Positions 19,362 to 28,553 of a stretch of DNA of 64,000 bases are shown here, piece by piece. The translations under genes were made by a program, and so were the position numbers. The DNA is from Saccharopolyspora spinosa NRRL 18395 (GTDB taxonomy: Bacteria > Actinomycetota > Actinomycetes > Mycobacteriales > Pseudonocardiaceae). The stretch lies in NCBI RefSeq assembly GCF_000194155.1, contig NZ_GL877878.1, forward strand, positions 2,606,783 to 2,670,782, given 5' to 3'. The notes below the pieces were generated by a model. The model was not told the origin of the DNA. It was given only the letters and a program-made list of their open reading frames with translations, and did not search any database. Position 1 is the stretch's first letter; every line of letters starts with the position of its first letter.

Positions 19362-20258
19362 ATGCCGGGCATGCACGTGGTTGTCGCCGGTTCGTCCGGT
19401 TTGATCGGCACGTCCCTGGTCGTCGGGTTGCGGCAGGCCGGGCACGACGTGGTCCGGCTGGTCCGCCGCCTCCCCCAAGCCCCCGACGAGCGGGGCTGGG
19501 ATCCGGAGACCGGGCAGCTCGACGCGGATGCGCTGGACGGTGCCGACGCGGTCGTGAACCTCTGCGGAGCCGGCATCGGCGACAAGCGGTGGACGCCGGA
19601 GCGCAAGCGGCTGCTCGTGCATTCCCGGGTGCGGCCGACGCAGGTGCTCGCCGAGGCCGTCGCCGCGAAGGGCGTCCCGGTGCTTGCGAACGGGTCTGCG
19701 GTGGGTTTCTACGGCGACAGCGGCCCGAAACCGGTGACCGAGACCTCCGCTCCAGGCACGGACTTCCTGGCCGACCTATGCCGCCAATGGGAGGCTGCCA
19801 CCGGCGCGGCCGCGCGGGCCGGTGCCCGGGTGGTGCTGCTGCGCAGCGGGCTGGTGCTCGCCCCGTCCGGTGGGCTGCTCGGGCAGCTCCGGCCGCTGTT
19901 CTCGCTGCTGCTCGGTGGCCGGCTCGGCGACGGCAGCCAGTACTTCCCGTGGATCTCGCTGGACGACGAGGTCGCCGCGATCCGGTTCGTGCTGGAGCGG
20001 CCCGAGGTTTCCGGTCCGGTGAACCTGACCGGGCCAGCACCGGTCACCAACGCGGAGTTCACCCGCGCACTAGGCGAGGCGCTGGGCCGACCCGCGCCGT
20101 GGATCGTGCCGGGCTTCGCGCTCCGGATCGTCCTCGGGGAGCTCGCCGACCAGATCCTCGGGGGCCAACGCGCGGTGCCGACAGTCCTGGAGGCGCAGGG
20201 GTTCACCTTCCAGCACCCGTCGATCGGGGCGGCGCTGGCGGCGGCCGTCTCGGAGTGA
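19362..20258 (+). CDS. TIGR01777-family NAD(P)-dependent epimerase-like protein
   Basis: The 298-residue short-chain dehydrogenase-type protein has the nucleotide-binding AGSSGLIGTSLV at the N-terminus, the family block NLCGAGIGDKRWTPERK and the C-terminal DUF1731 segment (GELADQILGGQRAVP). Members are related to plant SulA/cell division inhibitor-like proteins, but the reaction is unknown. ATG 19362 or 19371 could be the start; the latter gives MHVVVAG. It sits between sucB and lipB as Rv2216 does. Confidence 0.85.
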   Translation: MPGMHVVVAGSSGLIGTSLVVGLRQAGHDVVRLVRRLPQAPDERGWDPETGQLDADALDGADAVVNLCGAGIGDKRWTPERKRLLVHSRVRPTQVLAEAVAAKGVPVLANGSAVGFYGDSGPKPVTETSAPGTDFLADLCRQWEAATGAAARAGARVVLLRSGLVLAPSGGLLGQLRPLFSLLLGGRLGDGSQYFPWISLDDEVAAIRFVLERPEVSGPVNLTGPAPVTNAEFTRALGEALGRPAPWIVPGFALRIVLGELADQILGGQRAVPTVLEAQGFTFQHPSIGAALAAAVSE

Positions 20259-20301
20259 GCCTTGGGCCGTTGTCGCTGGGCCCGGGGCGTAGCCTGGCCG
20301 C

Positions 20302-21048
20302 GTGAGTCGTGCCAATACTACCTGCCGCGCATCCGCCGATCCGATGGCCGTGCGCGACCTGGGAACCATCGATTACCTCTCCGCCTGGGACCTGCAGCGC
20401 GAGCTGGCCACCGGCCGCGCCGAGGAGCAGAACCCGGACACCCTGCTGCTGCTGGAGCACCCGTCGGTCTACACGGCGGGCAAGCGCACCTCGCCGGAGG
20501 ACCGGCCGACGGACGGGACGCCGGTCATCGACGTCGACCGCGGCGGCAAGATCACCTGGCACGGCCCGGGGCAGATCGTCGGCTACCCGATTCTGAAACT
20601 GGCCGACCCGATCGACGTCGTCGACTACGTCCGCCGCCTGGAGCAGGCGCTGATCTGGGTGTGCGACCAGTTCGGGCTGGAGGCGGGCCGCGTCGAGGGA
20701 CGCAGCGGCGTCTGGCTATCCGCCGCGGACGGACTTCCGGAGCGCAAGATCGCCGCGATCGGCATCCGGGTGCAGCGGGGCATCACGATGCACGGGCTGG
20801 AGCTGAACTGCAACGCCGACCTCAGCCACTTCGACCGGATCGTGCCGTGCGGCATCAGGGACGTGGGCACCACTTCGCTGACCGCGGAGATCGGTCGGAC
20901 GGTCACCATCGCCGAGGCGATGCCGCTGGTCCAGCAGGGCGTGCTGGACGCGCTTGAGGGCGAGTTGCCGGTCAGCGAGCGCAACATCCCGCGCGAGCAG
21001 CCGAGCGCCGCCGGGGTGACGCTCTCGCTGGACCCGAGCCTGCGCTGA
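20302..21048 (+). CDS. lipB: Lipoyl(octanoyl) transferase
   Basis: The 248-residue enzyme moves octanoyl groups from acyl carrier protein to the lipoyl-domain lysines of E2 proteins. The catalytic pair is Cys183 in VPCGI and Lys149 in ERKIAAIG. The [12 protein letters not shown] motif is around residue 85. GTG 20302 gives an N-terminal extension of 14 residues relative to the ATG at 20344; similar extensions exist in relatives, so either may be used. With lipA 2.3 kb downstream it supplies lipoate to sucB. Confidence 0.93.
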   Translation: MSRANTTCRASADPMAVRDLGTIDYLSAWDLQRELATGRAEEQNPDTLLLLEHPSVYTAGKRTSPEDRPTDGTPVIDVDRGGKITWHGPGQIVGYPILKLADPIDVVDYVRRLEQALIWVCDQFGLEAGRVEGRSGVWLSAADGLPERKIAAIGIRVQRGITMHGLELNCNADLSHFDRIVPCGIRDVGTTSLTAEIGRTVTIAEAMPLVQQGVLDALEGELPVSERNIPREQPSAAGVTLSLDPSLR

Positions 21049-21073
21049 TCGGGCGGCGGACCCCGACCCACCG

Positions 21074-21202
21074 GTGACGCTCGACGACGTGGCCTCGGCC
21101 ATGATCATGTTCAGCGACGGCGCGGCCCCCGACTTCCTGCGCAACCGCCTCGGCGAGGCCGCACTGCGCATCGCGGCAGAACCCCCCCGTCGGGGGGTGT
21201 GA
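21074..21202 (+). CDS. Possible 42-residue ORF or gene-end remnant after lipB
   Basis: GTG 21074 opens VTLDDVASAMIMFSDGAAPDF, a helix-rich, codon-plausible stretch that ends at TGA 21202. It reads like the C-terminal helices of a larger regulator, but no upstream part is seen between it and lipB. A poly-C/poly-G hairpin lies inside its 3' end. It may be a remnant or a chance ORF. Confidence 0.25.
   Translation: MTLDDVASAMIMFSDGAAPDFLRNRLGEAALRIAAEPPRRGV
21181..21198. terminator. Hairpin between lipB and convergent LLM gene
   Basis: A run of seven C after A21181 pairs with the G-run ending at T21198 around a short loop. It lies between the convergent lipB and the LLM oxidoreductase gene, a place where a two-way terminator is expected. 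Confidence 0.55.
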
Positions 21203-21228
21203 GCCTGGACGCCGTTCCGCCGCGAAGG

Positions 21229-22173
21229 TCAGAGCTGGGGCGCCACCTCGGCGGCGACCAAGTCGAGGTGGTCCAGGTCGGAGAGGTCGAGGACCTGGAG
21301 GTAGAGGCGGGTGATGCCGGTGAGCTCCCGCCACGTCCCGATCTTGGCGACGACCTCGTCCGGCGTCCCGGCCAAACCGTTGAGACGCAGCTCCTCGACG
21401 TCCCGGCCGATGGCATCGGCCCGGCGCGTGAGTTCCGCGTCGCTCTTGCCGACGCACAGCACAAGAGCCGCGGACCGCACGATCTCCTGGTGCGGCCGAC
21501 CGATCGCGGTGCACGCCTCGGCGACCCGCTCGAACTGCTTCGCGGCCGTGTCCACGTCGACGAACGGCAGGTTGAACTCGTCGGCGAAGCGAGCGGCAAG
21601 CTCCGGCGTCCGCTTCTTGCCCTGCCCTCCGATCAGCAGCGGCGGCCGGGGCTGCTGCACCGGCTTGGGCAGCGCCGGCGAATCCACCAGCTGGTAGTGC
21701 TCGCCGTCGTACCGGAAGTGCTCACCGGCCGGGGTGCCCCACAGCCCGGTGATGATCTCCAACTGCTCGGCGTAGCGGTCGAACCGCTCCTTCAGCGACG
21801 GGAACGGGATGCCGTAGGCGGTGTGCTCCGCCTCGTACCAGCCGGTGCCGAGGCCGAGTTCGACGCGCCCGCCAGACATCTGGTCGACCTGCGCGACCGC
21901 GATCGCCAACGGCCCGGGCAGCCGGAACGTGCCCGCCGTCATCAGGGTGCCCAGCCGCACCCGGCTGGTCTCGCGGGCCAACCCGGCCAGCGTCACCCAG
22001 GCGTCGGTCGGGCCGGGCTCGCCCGACACCGACCCCATCCTCAGGTAGTGGTCGGAGCGGAAGAACGCGTCGTAGCCGGTCGCCTCCGCGTGCTTGGCCA
22101 CGCGCAGCAAGTCGTCGTAGGTCGCGCCCTGCTGGGGCTCCGTGAAGATCCGTAACTTGAAGTATTCGCGCAC
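21229..22173 (-). CDS. LLM-class F420-dependent oxidoreductase
   Basis: The 314-residue protein has the luciferase-like TIM barrel. FRSDHYLR, the GTLMTAGTFRLPGPLA block, SGGRVELGLGTGWYEAEH and a late LIGGQGKKRTPELAARFAD are typical of F420-binding members. Such enzymes reduce or oxidise varied substrates with F420; the substrate is unknown. GTG 22173 is chosen because the product then starts VREYFKLRIF, just before the barrel. The upstream in-frame sequence is low-complexity. An F420:NADP oxidoreductase gene lies at 52246-52911 in this window. Confidence 0.85.
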   Translation of the reverse strand: MREYFKLRIFTEPQQGATYDDLLRVAKHAEATGYDAFFRSDHYLRMGSVSGEPGPTDAWVTLAGLARETSRVRLGTLMTAGTFRLPGPLAIAVAQVDQMSGGRVELGLGTGWYEAEHTAYGIPFPSLKERFDRYAEQLEIITGLWGTPAGEHFRYDGEHYQLVDSPALPKPVQQPRPPLLIGGQGKKRTPELAARFADEFNLPFVDVDTAAKQFERVAEACTAIGRPHQEIVRSAALVLCVGKSDAELTRRADAIGRDVEELRLNGLAGTPDEVVAKIGTWRELTGITRLYLQVLDLSDLDHLDLVAAEVAPQL

Positions 22174-22410
22174 GGTCCCCGAGGCTAGTAGCAGGGTCCG
22201 GGCTGTGCCGACGGCCCGCCGAAGCGGGTCGTAACCCGTTACGGACCCGGTCCACGCACTCGCCGATGCCGAGGCCGCGTCGACCGCGCATTCCCGCAGC
22301 TGGTGCGCATCACCCCGCAGCAGCACTCGTGAGCACTTCCGGGTGCCATAGCACCGCGACGCACTCACCGGCATTGACCAGCAAAAACGCCCGAACCAGA
22401 GGTCACGAGC

Positions 22411-22812
22411 TCAGCTGACGGGCTGCGGCACCCGCCGGACCAGGCTGGGCAGCGGCAACTGGAGCGCGTGCCCGGCGGTCAGCTCACGCCGGGCACGCAC
22501 GGAGGCGAACATGCCGCGCACCTCCGCCTGCAACTCCGCGGAGCCCTGCCGCACGAGCTCCACCGGCCACGGCAGCAGGTGGCAGAGCTTGAGCAGGAAC
22601 ACGAGCGGCAGCAACGCGATCTCCGCCAGCAGCTCCAGCATCGCCCCGGTGAACAGCACGGCGAACAACAGCAGGAACGGGATGGCGATGATCGCCGAGA
22701 TCGGGTCGTCGCCGAGCCCGCTGGGCAAGCTGTCCACGGCTGTCGCGAACGAAAGCCGTCGGCGCCAGAGGAACCAGCGCCGACGCCCGTACGGGCTGAG
22801 CTGGTGCGTCAC
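22411..22812 (-). CDS. Membrane protein of a coupled pair (downstream member), unknown function
   Basis: The 133-residue product has a basic start, VTHQLSPYGRRRWFLWRRR, a long hydrophobic region at about residues 43-85 (probably two helices), and an amphipathic basic C-terminus. GTG 22812 overlaps the TGA of the upstream gene as GTGA, which fixes a translationally coupled start. Alternative in-frame GTG codons lie at 22830 and 22842. I recognise no family. Confidence 0.6.
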   Translation of the reverse strand: MTHQLSPYGRRRWFLWRRRLSFATAVDSLPSGLGDDPISAIIAIPFLLLFAVLFTGAMLELLAEIALLPLVFLLKLCHLLPWPVELVRQGSAELQAEVRGMFASVRARRELTAGHALQLPLPSLVRRVPQPVS

Positions 22813-23207
22813 CAGCCGCCACCGCCGCACGCTGACCTCCACCGCGCATCGGCCACCCCAGGATGGGTGCCCAGGTGCTCGCGCAGCGCCCGGCGCACTC
22901 GGCGGGCCGCGGCCAGGCTGCCGACCCGAACGACCCCCGCCCGGCAGCCCCGGGTGCGGATCTCCAACCACCACCCCAGCCCCATCACCCGGCCCACCAG
23001 AACGAACGGCAGCAGCAACAGGACCACCAGCAGTTCCAGCCAGCAACCCAGCAGCACCGGCACGAGCAGCAGCAGCCAGGCGAACCGGAGCACCACCGAG
23101 ATCGGCCCCTCGCTCAGCCGCGGCCAGCGGTCCCTGGCGAGGCGCAACCGGACGACCCGGAACCACGGCGCCCAACGGAGGTGGACCGACCAAGATTCTT
23201 TCGACAC
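22809..23207 (-). CDS. Membrane protein of a coupled pair (upstream member), unknown function
   Basis: The 132-residue product has a basic N-terminus rich in WRL/RVVRLRLARDRW, then one long hydrophobic region at about residues 41-72, and a basic C-terminus with RVRRALREHLGTHP. Its layout mirrors the next gene. I chose GTG 23207; the frame is open to 23258, so the start is uncertain. No family is recognised. It is divergent from lipA with about 100 bases between. Confidence 0.55.
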   Translation of the reverse strand: MSKESWSVHLRWAPWFRVVRLRLARDRWPRLSEGPISVVLRFAWLLLLVPVLLGCWLELLVVLLLLPFVLVGRVMGLGWWLEIRTRGCRAGVVRVGSLAAARRVRRALREHLGTHPGVADARWRSACGGGGW

Positions 23208-23307
23208 GGCTGTGCAGTATGCCTCCCCCGACCGGGCTACCACTGGGCAAATCCGCACCGCTTCTCACCATTTCGGACCGCTGGGATCAGGGGCGTAGCC
23301 TGTCGTC

Positions 23308-24309
23308 GTGACTGTCGCGCCGGAGGGTCGGAAGCTGCTGCGGCTGGAGGCCCGCAACAGCCAGACACCGATCGAGAAGAAGCCGTCGTGGATCAAGACC
23401 CGCGCACGGATGGGACCCGAATACACGGAGCTGAAGGGCCTCGTTCGCCGCGAGGGCCTGCACACCGTCTGCGAAGAGGCGGGGTGCCCCAACATCTTCG
23501 AGTGCTGGGAGGACCGGGAGGCCACGTTCCTCATCGGTGGCGACCAGTGCACGCGTCGCTGCGACTTCTGCCAGATCGACACCGGAAAGCCGGCCGAGCT
23601 GGACGTTGAGGAGCCGCGCCGTGTCGCCGAGTCGGTGCAGGCGATGGGCCTGCGCTACTCGACCGTCACCGGCGTCGCCCGCGATGACCTGCCCGACGGC
23701 GGCGCGTGGCTGTACGCGGAGACGGTCCGGCAGATCCACGCACTCAACCCCGGTACCGGGGTTGAGTTGCTCATCCCGGACTTCAACGCCAAGCCGGACC
23801 AGCTGGCCGAGGTCTTCAGCTCCCGACCGGAGGTGCTCGCGCACAACCTGGAGACGGTGCCGAGCGTGTTCCGCCGGATCCGGCCGGGCTTCCGCTACGA
23901 GCGGTCGCTGAAGGTGATCACCGAGGCCCGCGAGGCGGGCCTGGTGACGAAGTCGAACCTGATCCTGGGCATGGGCGAGACCCCGGAGGAGGTCCGCCCC
24001 GCGCTGCAGGACCTGCACGACGCGGGCTGCGACATCATCACCATCACCCAATACCTGCGGCCCAGCCCGCGGCACCACCCGGTGGACCGGTGGGTCAAGC
24101 CGGAGGAGTTCGTGGAGCACACCAAGGCCGCCGAGGAAATCGGCTTCCCCGGCGTGATGGCGGGCCCGCTGGTGCGCTCCAGCTACCGCGCCGGCCGCCT
24201 GTACGCCAAGGCCACGGTGCACCGCGGTATGCCGCTGCCGGACAACCTGGCCCACCTGGCCAAAGCCGGCACCGCCGCCCAAGAGGCCACCAGCCTGCTC
24301 TCCCGCTGA
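23308..24309 (+). CDS. lipA: Lipoyl synthase
   Basis: The 333-residue radical-SAM enzyme inserts two sulfurs into protein-bound octanoyl groups. The radical-SAM cluster ligands are Cys81, Cys85 and Cys88 in CTRRCDFC. The auxiliary, sacrificial cluster ligands are in [12 protein letters not shown] about 30 residues earlier, with the conserved Ser in the C-terminal [11 protein letters not shown] 23308 is the start. It completes the lipoate pathway begun by lipB and may draw on the A-type carrier ErpA for its clusters (inference). Confidence 0.95.
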   Translation: MTVAPEGRKLLRLEARNSQTPIEKKPSWIKTRARMGPEYTELKGLVRREGLHTVCEEAGCPNIFECWEDREATFLIGGDQCTRRCDFCQIDTGKPAELDVEEPRRVAESVQAMGLRYSTVTGVARDDLPDGGAWLYAETVRQIHALNPGTGVELLIPDFNAKPDQLAEVFSSRPEVLAHNLETVPSVFRRIRPGFRYERSLKVITEAREAGLVTKSNLILGMGETPEEVRPALQDLHDAGCDIITITQYLRPSPRHHPVDRWVKPEEFVEHTKAAEEIGFPGVMAGPLVRSSYRAGRLYAKATVHRGMPLPDNLAHLAKAGTAAQEATSLLSR

Positions 24310-24321
24310 TGCTCTCCGAGT

Positions 24322-24364
24322 GAGGGGCGCCGTCGATCGAGTTGCTCGGTCGAGGGCGCCCCTC
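24322..24364 (+). terminator. Terminator of lipA
   Basis: GAGGGGCGCC (24322-24331) pairs with GGCGCCCCTC (24355-24364), and TCGA repeats inside the loop can extend pairing. It begins 12 bases after the lipA stop. Confidence 0.75.
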
Positions 24365-24465
24365 GCGCTTCGCTCGACCGCGTTTTCGGGGCGGAATTCA
24401 CGGGTCGGTCACGCATCCCGGACCGCACCTGCACCTGGTAGAGGCCGCGCCGTATCCTGAAAAAC

Positions 24466-25194
24466 ATGGCCAAGCAGGACAAGACCGCCAAGAAAGCGGC
24501 GGCCAAAGCAAGGCGCCAGGCAACCCTGGGCCGCATCAAGCAGATCTTCGAGGCGTTCAAGATGCAACGCCGGGAGGACAAGCTGCTCCTCCCGCTGATG
24601 CTCGGGGCGTTCCTCGGCGTGACAGTCGTGGTGTTCCTGCTGGGCATGATCTGGGGTATGCACTGGGTGTTCCTCCCGGTCGGCCTGGCCTTCGGCCTGC
24701 TGGCCGCAGTGATCATCTTCGGTCGACGGGTGCAGGCGACCGTCTACCGCAAGGCCGACGGCCAGCCCGGTGCCGCCGGGTGGGCCCTGGACAACCTCCG
24801 CGGCCGCTGGGTGCTGAACCAGGCCGTGGCTGGCACCGCCCAGCTCGACGCCGTGCACCGGCTGATCGGGCGGCCCGGGGTCGTGCTGGTCGGAGAGGGT
24901 GCCTCGCACCGGGTCAAGTCGCTGATGGCGCAGGAGAAGAAGCGCGTCTCCCGCCTGATCGGGGAGACGCCGATCTACGAGATCACCGTCGGCAACGAGA
25001 AGGACCAGGTGCCGCTGAGCAAGCTGCAGCAGCGCATCATGAAGCTGCCGCGCAACATCGGCCCGGGCCAGGTCGACGCGATCGAGAACCGGCTCGCGGC
25101 GCTGGCCAGCCGCGGCAACTCGCTCCCCAAGGGCCCCATGCCGCAGGGCGCCAAGATGCGGAACGTGCAACGCTCCGTCCGCCGCGCGAAGTAA
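24466..25194 (+). CDS. DUF4191 membrane protein
   Basis: The 242-residue protein has a Lys-rich start (AKQDKTAKKAAAKARR), a linker, two transmembrane helices at about residues 41-63 and 65-86, then a soluble C-terminal domain with GRRVQATVYRKADGQPGAA and a conserved VGEGASHRVKSLMAQEKKR. This is the DUF4191 family, always next to lipA in actinobacteria (Rv2219). Function is unknown; the conserved neighbourhood is the only clue. A perfect 21-bp hairpin follows. Confidence 0.85.
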   Translation: MAKQDKTAKKAAAKARRQATLGRIKQIFEAFKMQRREDKLLLPLMLGAFLGVTVVVFLLGMIWGMHWVFLPVGLAFGLLAAVIIFGRRVQATVYRKADGQPGAAGWALDNLRGRWVLNQAVAGTAQLDAVHRLIGRPGVVLVGEGASHRVKSLMAQEKKRVSRLIGETPIYEITVGNEKDQVPLSKLQQRIMKLPRNIGPGQVDAIENRLAALASRGNSLPKGPMPQGAKMRNVQRSVRRAK

Positions 25195-25199
25195 CCAAG

Positions 25200-25246
25200 A
25201 CGAAGAACGCGGGCCCGGGTGCGCAACCCGGGCCCGCGTTCTTCGT
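25200..25246. terminator. Bidirectional terminator between DUF4191 and RDD genes
   Basis: A perfect 21-base stem (25200-25220 with 25226-25246) closes a five-base loop GCGCA. It begins five bases after one stop codon and ends 12 bases from the convergent one, so it probably serves both genes. Confidence 0.9.
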
Positions 25247-25258
25247 CCGCAGTCGTCC

Positions 25259-25756
25259 TCAGCGCCGGATAACGATGGTCTTGCTCGCGCGGTCGTGCCA
25301 GGAGCGGCCGTCGAAGTTCCACATCACCGCCGGGATGACCAGCAGCGTCAGCCCGCAGCGCAGCACCGCGCGCAGCGGCCCAACCATCCCCGCGCCGTCG
25401 ATCCGGGCGACCCAGATCCGCATCATCGCCATACCCGGTGTGAAGCCGAAGAAGCTCACCGGGATGACGGTGATCAGGAACCAGGTCAGCAGGCTCCAGT
25501 CGCCCGGGAACTCCGGCGCGGTGAACGCGGCGGTGATCAACGCCGCCAGCAGGATGTCGACGACGAACGCCAGCAGGCGCTTGCCCGGCGGCGCCGCCGA
25601 ACCCGGGCCGTCCTTGGGCAGGCCCAGCTTCTCGCCGCGCCAGTCGGGCCGCGCCTCGGCGGCCTGCTCGCGCGCGTGGTTGAATGCGCTCTTCGGGCCG
25701 TCCAGCCACGAACCGATGACTCTTCGCACGTCATCCAGGGTACGTGCCCCTGCCAT
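25259..25756 (-). CDS. RDD-family membrane protein
   Basis: The 165-residue protein has a soluble N-terminal 55 residues, then the RDD domain: KRLLAFVVDILLAALIT is the first helix with its conserved Arg and Asp. A second helix and FGFTPGMAMMRIWV follow, ending in IVIRR. RDD proteins are thought to be membrane transport or accessory factors. It corresponds to the Rv2219A position. It is convergent with DUF4191 and divergent from glnA. Confidence 0.85.
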   Translation of the reverse strand: MAGARTLDDVRRVIGSWLDGPKSAFNHAREQAAEARPDWRGEKLGLPKDGPGSAAPPGKRLLAFVVDILLAALITAAFTAPEFPGDWSLLTWFLITVIPVSFFGFTPGMAMMRIWVARIDGAGMVGPLRAVLRCGLTLLVIPAVMWNFDGRSWHDRASKTIVIRR

Positions 25757-25819
25757 ACGGCCAGCGGAGCATCACGCTCGGCCGGTGCGCGCAACCCCGA
25801 CCACCCAAACGGGCGGCAG

Positions 25820-25857
25820 TTAACGCCCACGAAACATTCAGGTGACGACAGGGCAAC
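25820..25857 (+). promoter_or_regulatory. GlnR operator upstream of glnA
   Basis: Four half-sites appear with exact 11-base periodicity: TTAAC (25820), GAAAC (25831), GTGAC (25842) and GCAAC (25853). The known actinobacterial GlnR consensus is gTnAC-n6-GaAAC repeated twice, so two sites are perfect and two differ at one base. The operator lies about 90 bases before the glnA start, as in Streptomyces, where GlnR activates glnA under nitrogen limitation. A TAACAT at about 25864 could be the -10 region. Confidence 0.8.
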
Positions 25858-25947
25858 ACCCCTAACATAACGTGGACTACGAGCCGGCGGTGGAACCTTT
25901 GGCGTTGCGTCGGTGAGCTGTACGAGTGCGTGAAGGAGCCACCGAGG

Positions 25948-27372
25948 TTGTTCAAGAATCCTGACGAGGTCCTGCGCTTCATCGCCGATGAGGACGTGAA
26001 GTTCGTAGATGTCCGGTTCTGCGACCTACCGGGCGTGATGCAGCACTTCACGGTGCCCGCCACCGCGTTCGACCAGGATGCATTCACCGAGGGACTGGCC
26101 TTCGACGGCTCGTCCGTGCGCGGCTTCCAGTCGATCCACGAGTCGGACATGCTGCTGCTTCCGGACCCCTACACCGCCCGGCTGGACCCGTTCCGCGCGG
26201 AGAAGACGTTGATCCTCAACTTCTTCGTGCACGACCCGTTCACGCTGGAGCCGTACAGCCGCGACCCGCGCAACATCGCGCGCAAGGCCGAGCAGTACCT
26301 GAACGAGTCCGGCATCGCCGACACCGCGTTCTTCGGCGCCGAGGCCGAGTTCTACATCTTCGACTCGGTCAAGTTCGGCGAGGCCCCCAACAAGAGCTTC
26401 GCCGAGGTCGACTCGATCGAGGGCTGGTGGAACACCGGCCGCGACGAGGAGGGCGGCAACCGGGGCTACAAGACCCGGCTGAAGGGCGGCTACTTCCCGG
26501 TCTCCCCGTACGACCACTTCGCGGACCTGCGCGACCAGATGGTCAAGCAGCTGATCGGCTCGGGCTTCACCATCGAGCGGGCGCACCACGAGGTCGGTAC
26601 CGGCGGCCAAGCCGAGATCAACTACAAGTTCAACACCCTGCTGCACGCGGCGGACGACTTGCAGCTGTTCAAGTACGTCATCAAGAACACCGCCTGGCAG
26701 CACGGCAAGACCGTGACGTTCATGCCCAAGCCGCTGTTCGGTGACAACGGTTCCGGCATGCACAGCCACATGTCGCTGTGGAAGGACGGCAGCCCGCTGT
26801 TCTACGACGAGTCGGGCTACGCCGGCCTGTCGGACATGGCGCGCTACTACATCGGCGGCATCCTGCACCACGCGCCGAGCCTGCTGGCCTTCACCAACCC
26901 GACGGTGAACTCCTACCACCGCCTAGTGCCGGGCTACGAGGCCCCGGTGAACTTGGTGTACTCGCAGCGCAACCGCTCGGCCTGCATGCGGATCCCGATC
27001 ACCGGTGCGAACCCCAAGGCCAAGCGCGTCGAGTTCCGCTGCCCGGACCCGTCCGGCAACCCGTACCTGGCGTTCGCCGCGATGATGATGGCCGGCCTGG
27101 ACGGCATCAAGAACAAGATCGAGCCGGCCGAGCCGATCGACAAGGACCTCTACGAGCTCCCGCCGGAAGAGGCAAAGAACGTCCCGCAGGTGCCGGACAG
27201 CCTGGCCAAGGTCATCGACAACCTGGAAGCCGACCACGACTTCCTGCTGGAGGGTGGCGTGTTCACCCCCGACCTGATCGAGACCTGGATCAGCCTGAAG
27301 CGGGAGGACGAGATCGACCCGATCCGCCTGCGTCCGCACCCGCACGAGTTCTCGCTGTACTTCGACGTGTGA
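25948..27372 (+). CDS. glnA: Glutamine synthetase, type I
   Basis: The 474-residue subunit makes glutamine from glutamate, ammonia and ATP. I place the start at TTG 25948 rather than the in-frame GTG at 25930. GGAG lies nine bases before it and the product then starts with the usual (M)[20 protein letters not shown]. The active-site blocks [22 protein letters not shown] and NRSACMRIP are intact. Tyr402 in DLYELPPEE is the adenylylation site, so the enzyme should be switched off by GlnE, encoded nearby. A GlnR box lies upstream and a hairpin downstream. Confidence 0.95.
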   Translation: MFKNPDEVLRFIADEDVKFVDVRFCDLPGVMQHFTVPATAFDQDAFTEGLAFDGSSVRGFQSIHESDMLLLPDPYTARLDPFRAEKTLILNFFVHDPFTLEPYSRDPRNIARKAEQYLNESGIADTAFFGAEAEFYIFDSVKFGEAPNKSFAEVDSIEGWWNTGRDEEGGNRGYKTRLKGGYFPVSPYDHFADLRDQMVKQLIGSGFTIERAHHEVGTGGQAEINYKFNTLLHAADDLQLFKYVIKNTAWQHGKTVTFMPKPLFGDNGSGMHSHMSLWKDGSPLFYDESGYAGLSDMARYYIGGILHHAPSLLAFTNPTVNSYHRLVPGYEAPVNLVYSQRNRSACMRIPITGANPKAKRVEFRCPDPSGNPYLAFAAMMMAGLDGIKNKIEPAEPIDKDLYELPPEEAKNVPQVPDSLAKVIDNLEADHDFLLEGGVFTPDLIETWISLKREDEIDPIRLRPHPHEFSLYFDV

Positions 27373-27391
27373 TCGACTGACAGCCCGGTCG

Positions 27392-27423
27392 AGCGGGGTG
27401 GGGACTTCGGTCCCCACCCCGCT
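27392..27423 (+). terminator. Terminator of glnA
   Basis: AGCGGGGTGGGGAC (27392-27405) pairs with its complement (27410-27423) around a TTCG tetraloop. It starts 19 bases after the stop. Confidence 0.9.
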
Positions 27424-27471
27424 TCGCTTCGCCCACCGAGCCGTAGCAACCGCTGTTATTAGCGACCGGGG

Positions 27472-28332
27472 TCAGATTCCCTGCCAGGGCGGGAGTTGCA
27501 CGCCAGCGGTGCCGGGCTTGAAACGCAGCAGCGCGCCCGCGTAGGGGTCGTCGCGCAGCCCGAGTTCGTCGTAGCCGAAGCACGCCGAAGTCACGTACAT
27601 CTCCTCCAGCCGCGAACCACCGAAGGCGAGGCTGGTGATCCGCCGGGTCGGTGCCCACAGCACGGTTTCGAGGTCCCCGCTGGGCGCGTACCGGTGGATC
27701 CGCCCGGTCCAGTGCATCGCCACCCACACGCATCCCTCGGCGTCCACCGCGATGCCCTCCGGGCTGCCCTCGGACTCCGCGCACACCACCCACTGCCGCC
27801 CGGACACCGCCCGCGCGCCGTCCACGTCGTAGTCGTAGACCCAGATGGTGCGCGTGTCGACCAGGTACATCCGGGTACCGTCCGGGCTCCACGCCAGGCC
27901 GCCGACTCCGGTCACCCCCTCGACCAGCAACCGCGCCCGGTCGCCGTCGAGCACGTACAGCGCGCTTGCGCGCAGGTCGCGGGCGTGCGTCAGGGTTCCG
28001 GCCACGAATCGCCCGGCCGGGTCGCAGGCACCGACGCTCATCCGGTCGCCGTTGCGCACCTGCACGACCGGCTCCAGCGCGGCACGCCCCAGGTACACCC
28101 GTGCGAAACCGTTCCCCGCGGCAGCGATCAACTGCCCGTGCCGAGTAGCACCCAGCGCCGTCACCGCGCCCGGTAGCACCCGCACTTCGTCGACACCGGA
28201 ATCCCGGTGATAGGTGTGCAATTCGCGGCGCAGCAAGTCCACCCAATGCACGCAATTGAGCGCCGACATCCACAGCAGGCCCGTCCCGCACAGCGCCTGC
28301 CGGTCGACGAGCAGCTCGAAGTCCTCGGACAT
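27472..28332 (-). CDS. SMP-30/gluconolactonase-like beta-propeller with altered metal site
   Basis: The 286-residue protein has the SMP-30/gluconolactonase propeller layout: a late DPAGRFVAGTL, GGLAWSPDGTRMYLVDT, GSPEGIAVDAEGCVWVAMHWTGRIHRY and ITSLAFGG. The three metal ligands of characterised lactonases appear replaced. The N-terminal GEGP Glu is GTG, the Asn of NGLAWSPDG is Gly, and the Asp of PDG is Glu. It may therefore use another site or not be a lactonase. ATG 28332 with GGGGGA upstream is the start. Confidence 0.75.
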   Translation of the reverse strand: MSEDFELLVDRQALCGTGLLWMSALNCVHWVDLLRRELHTYHRDSGVDEVRVLPGAVTALGATRHGQLIAAAGNGFARVYLGRAALEPVVQVRNGDRMSVGACDPAGRFVAGTLTHARDLRASALYVLDGDRARLLVEGVTGVGGLAWSPDGTRMYLVDTRTIWVYDYDVDGARAVSGRQWVVCAESEGSPEGIAVDAEGCVWVAMHWTGRIHRYAPSGDLETVLWAPTRRITSLAFGGSRLEEMYVTSACFGYDELGLRDDPYAGALLRFKPGTAGVQLPPWQGI

Positions 28333-28553
28333 CGACAGTCCCCCATTCCGAACCACGCCTGCCCTGGTCGCCGAGGCTACTGGCGAATTCGGCAATTCGG
28401 GACCGCCGACCGGGTTTCCCGAAAAAGTCCAATGAGGATGCCGGATCGCGTTGCGCCGCGATACGTCATCCGGACTATTCGATTACCGCCGATTCACGCA
28501 ATCGAACAATCTGCCGGCGTGGCCGAATAGTCCACATTGCATATGTCGTCCGG

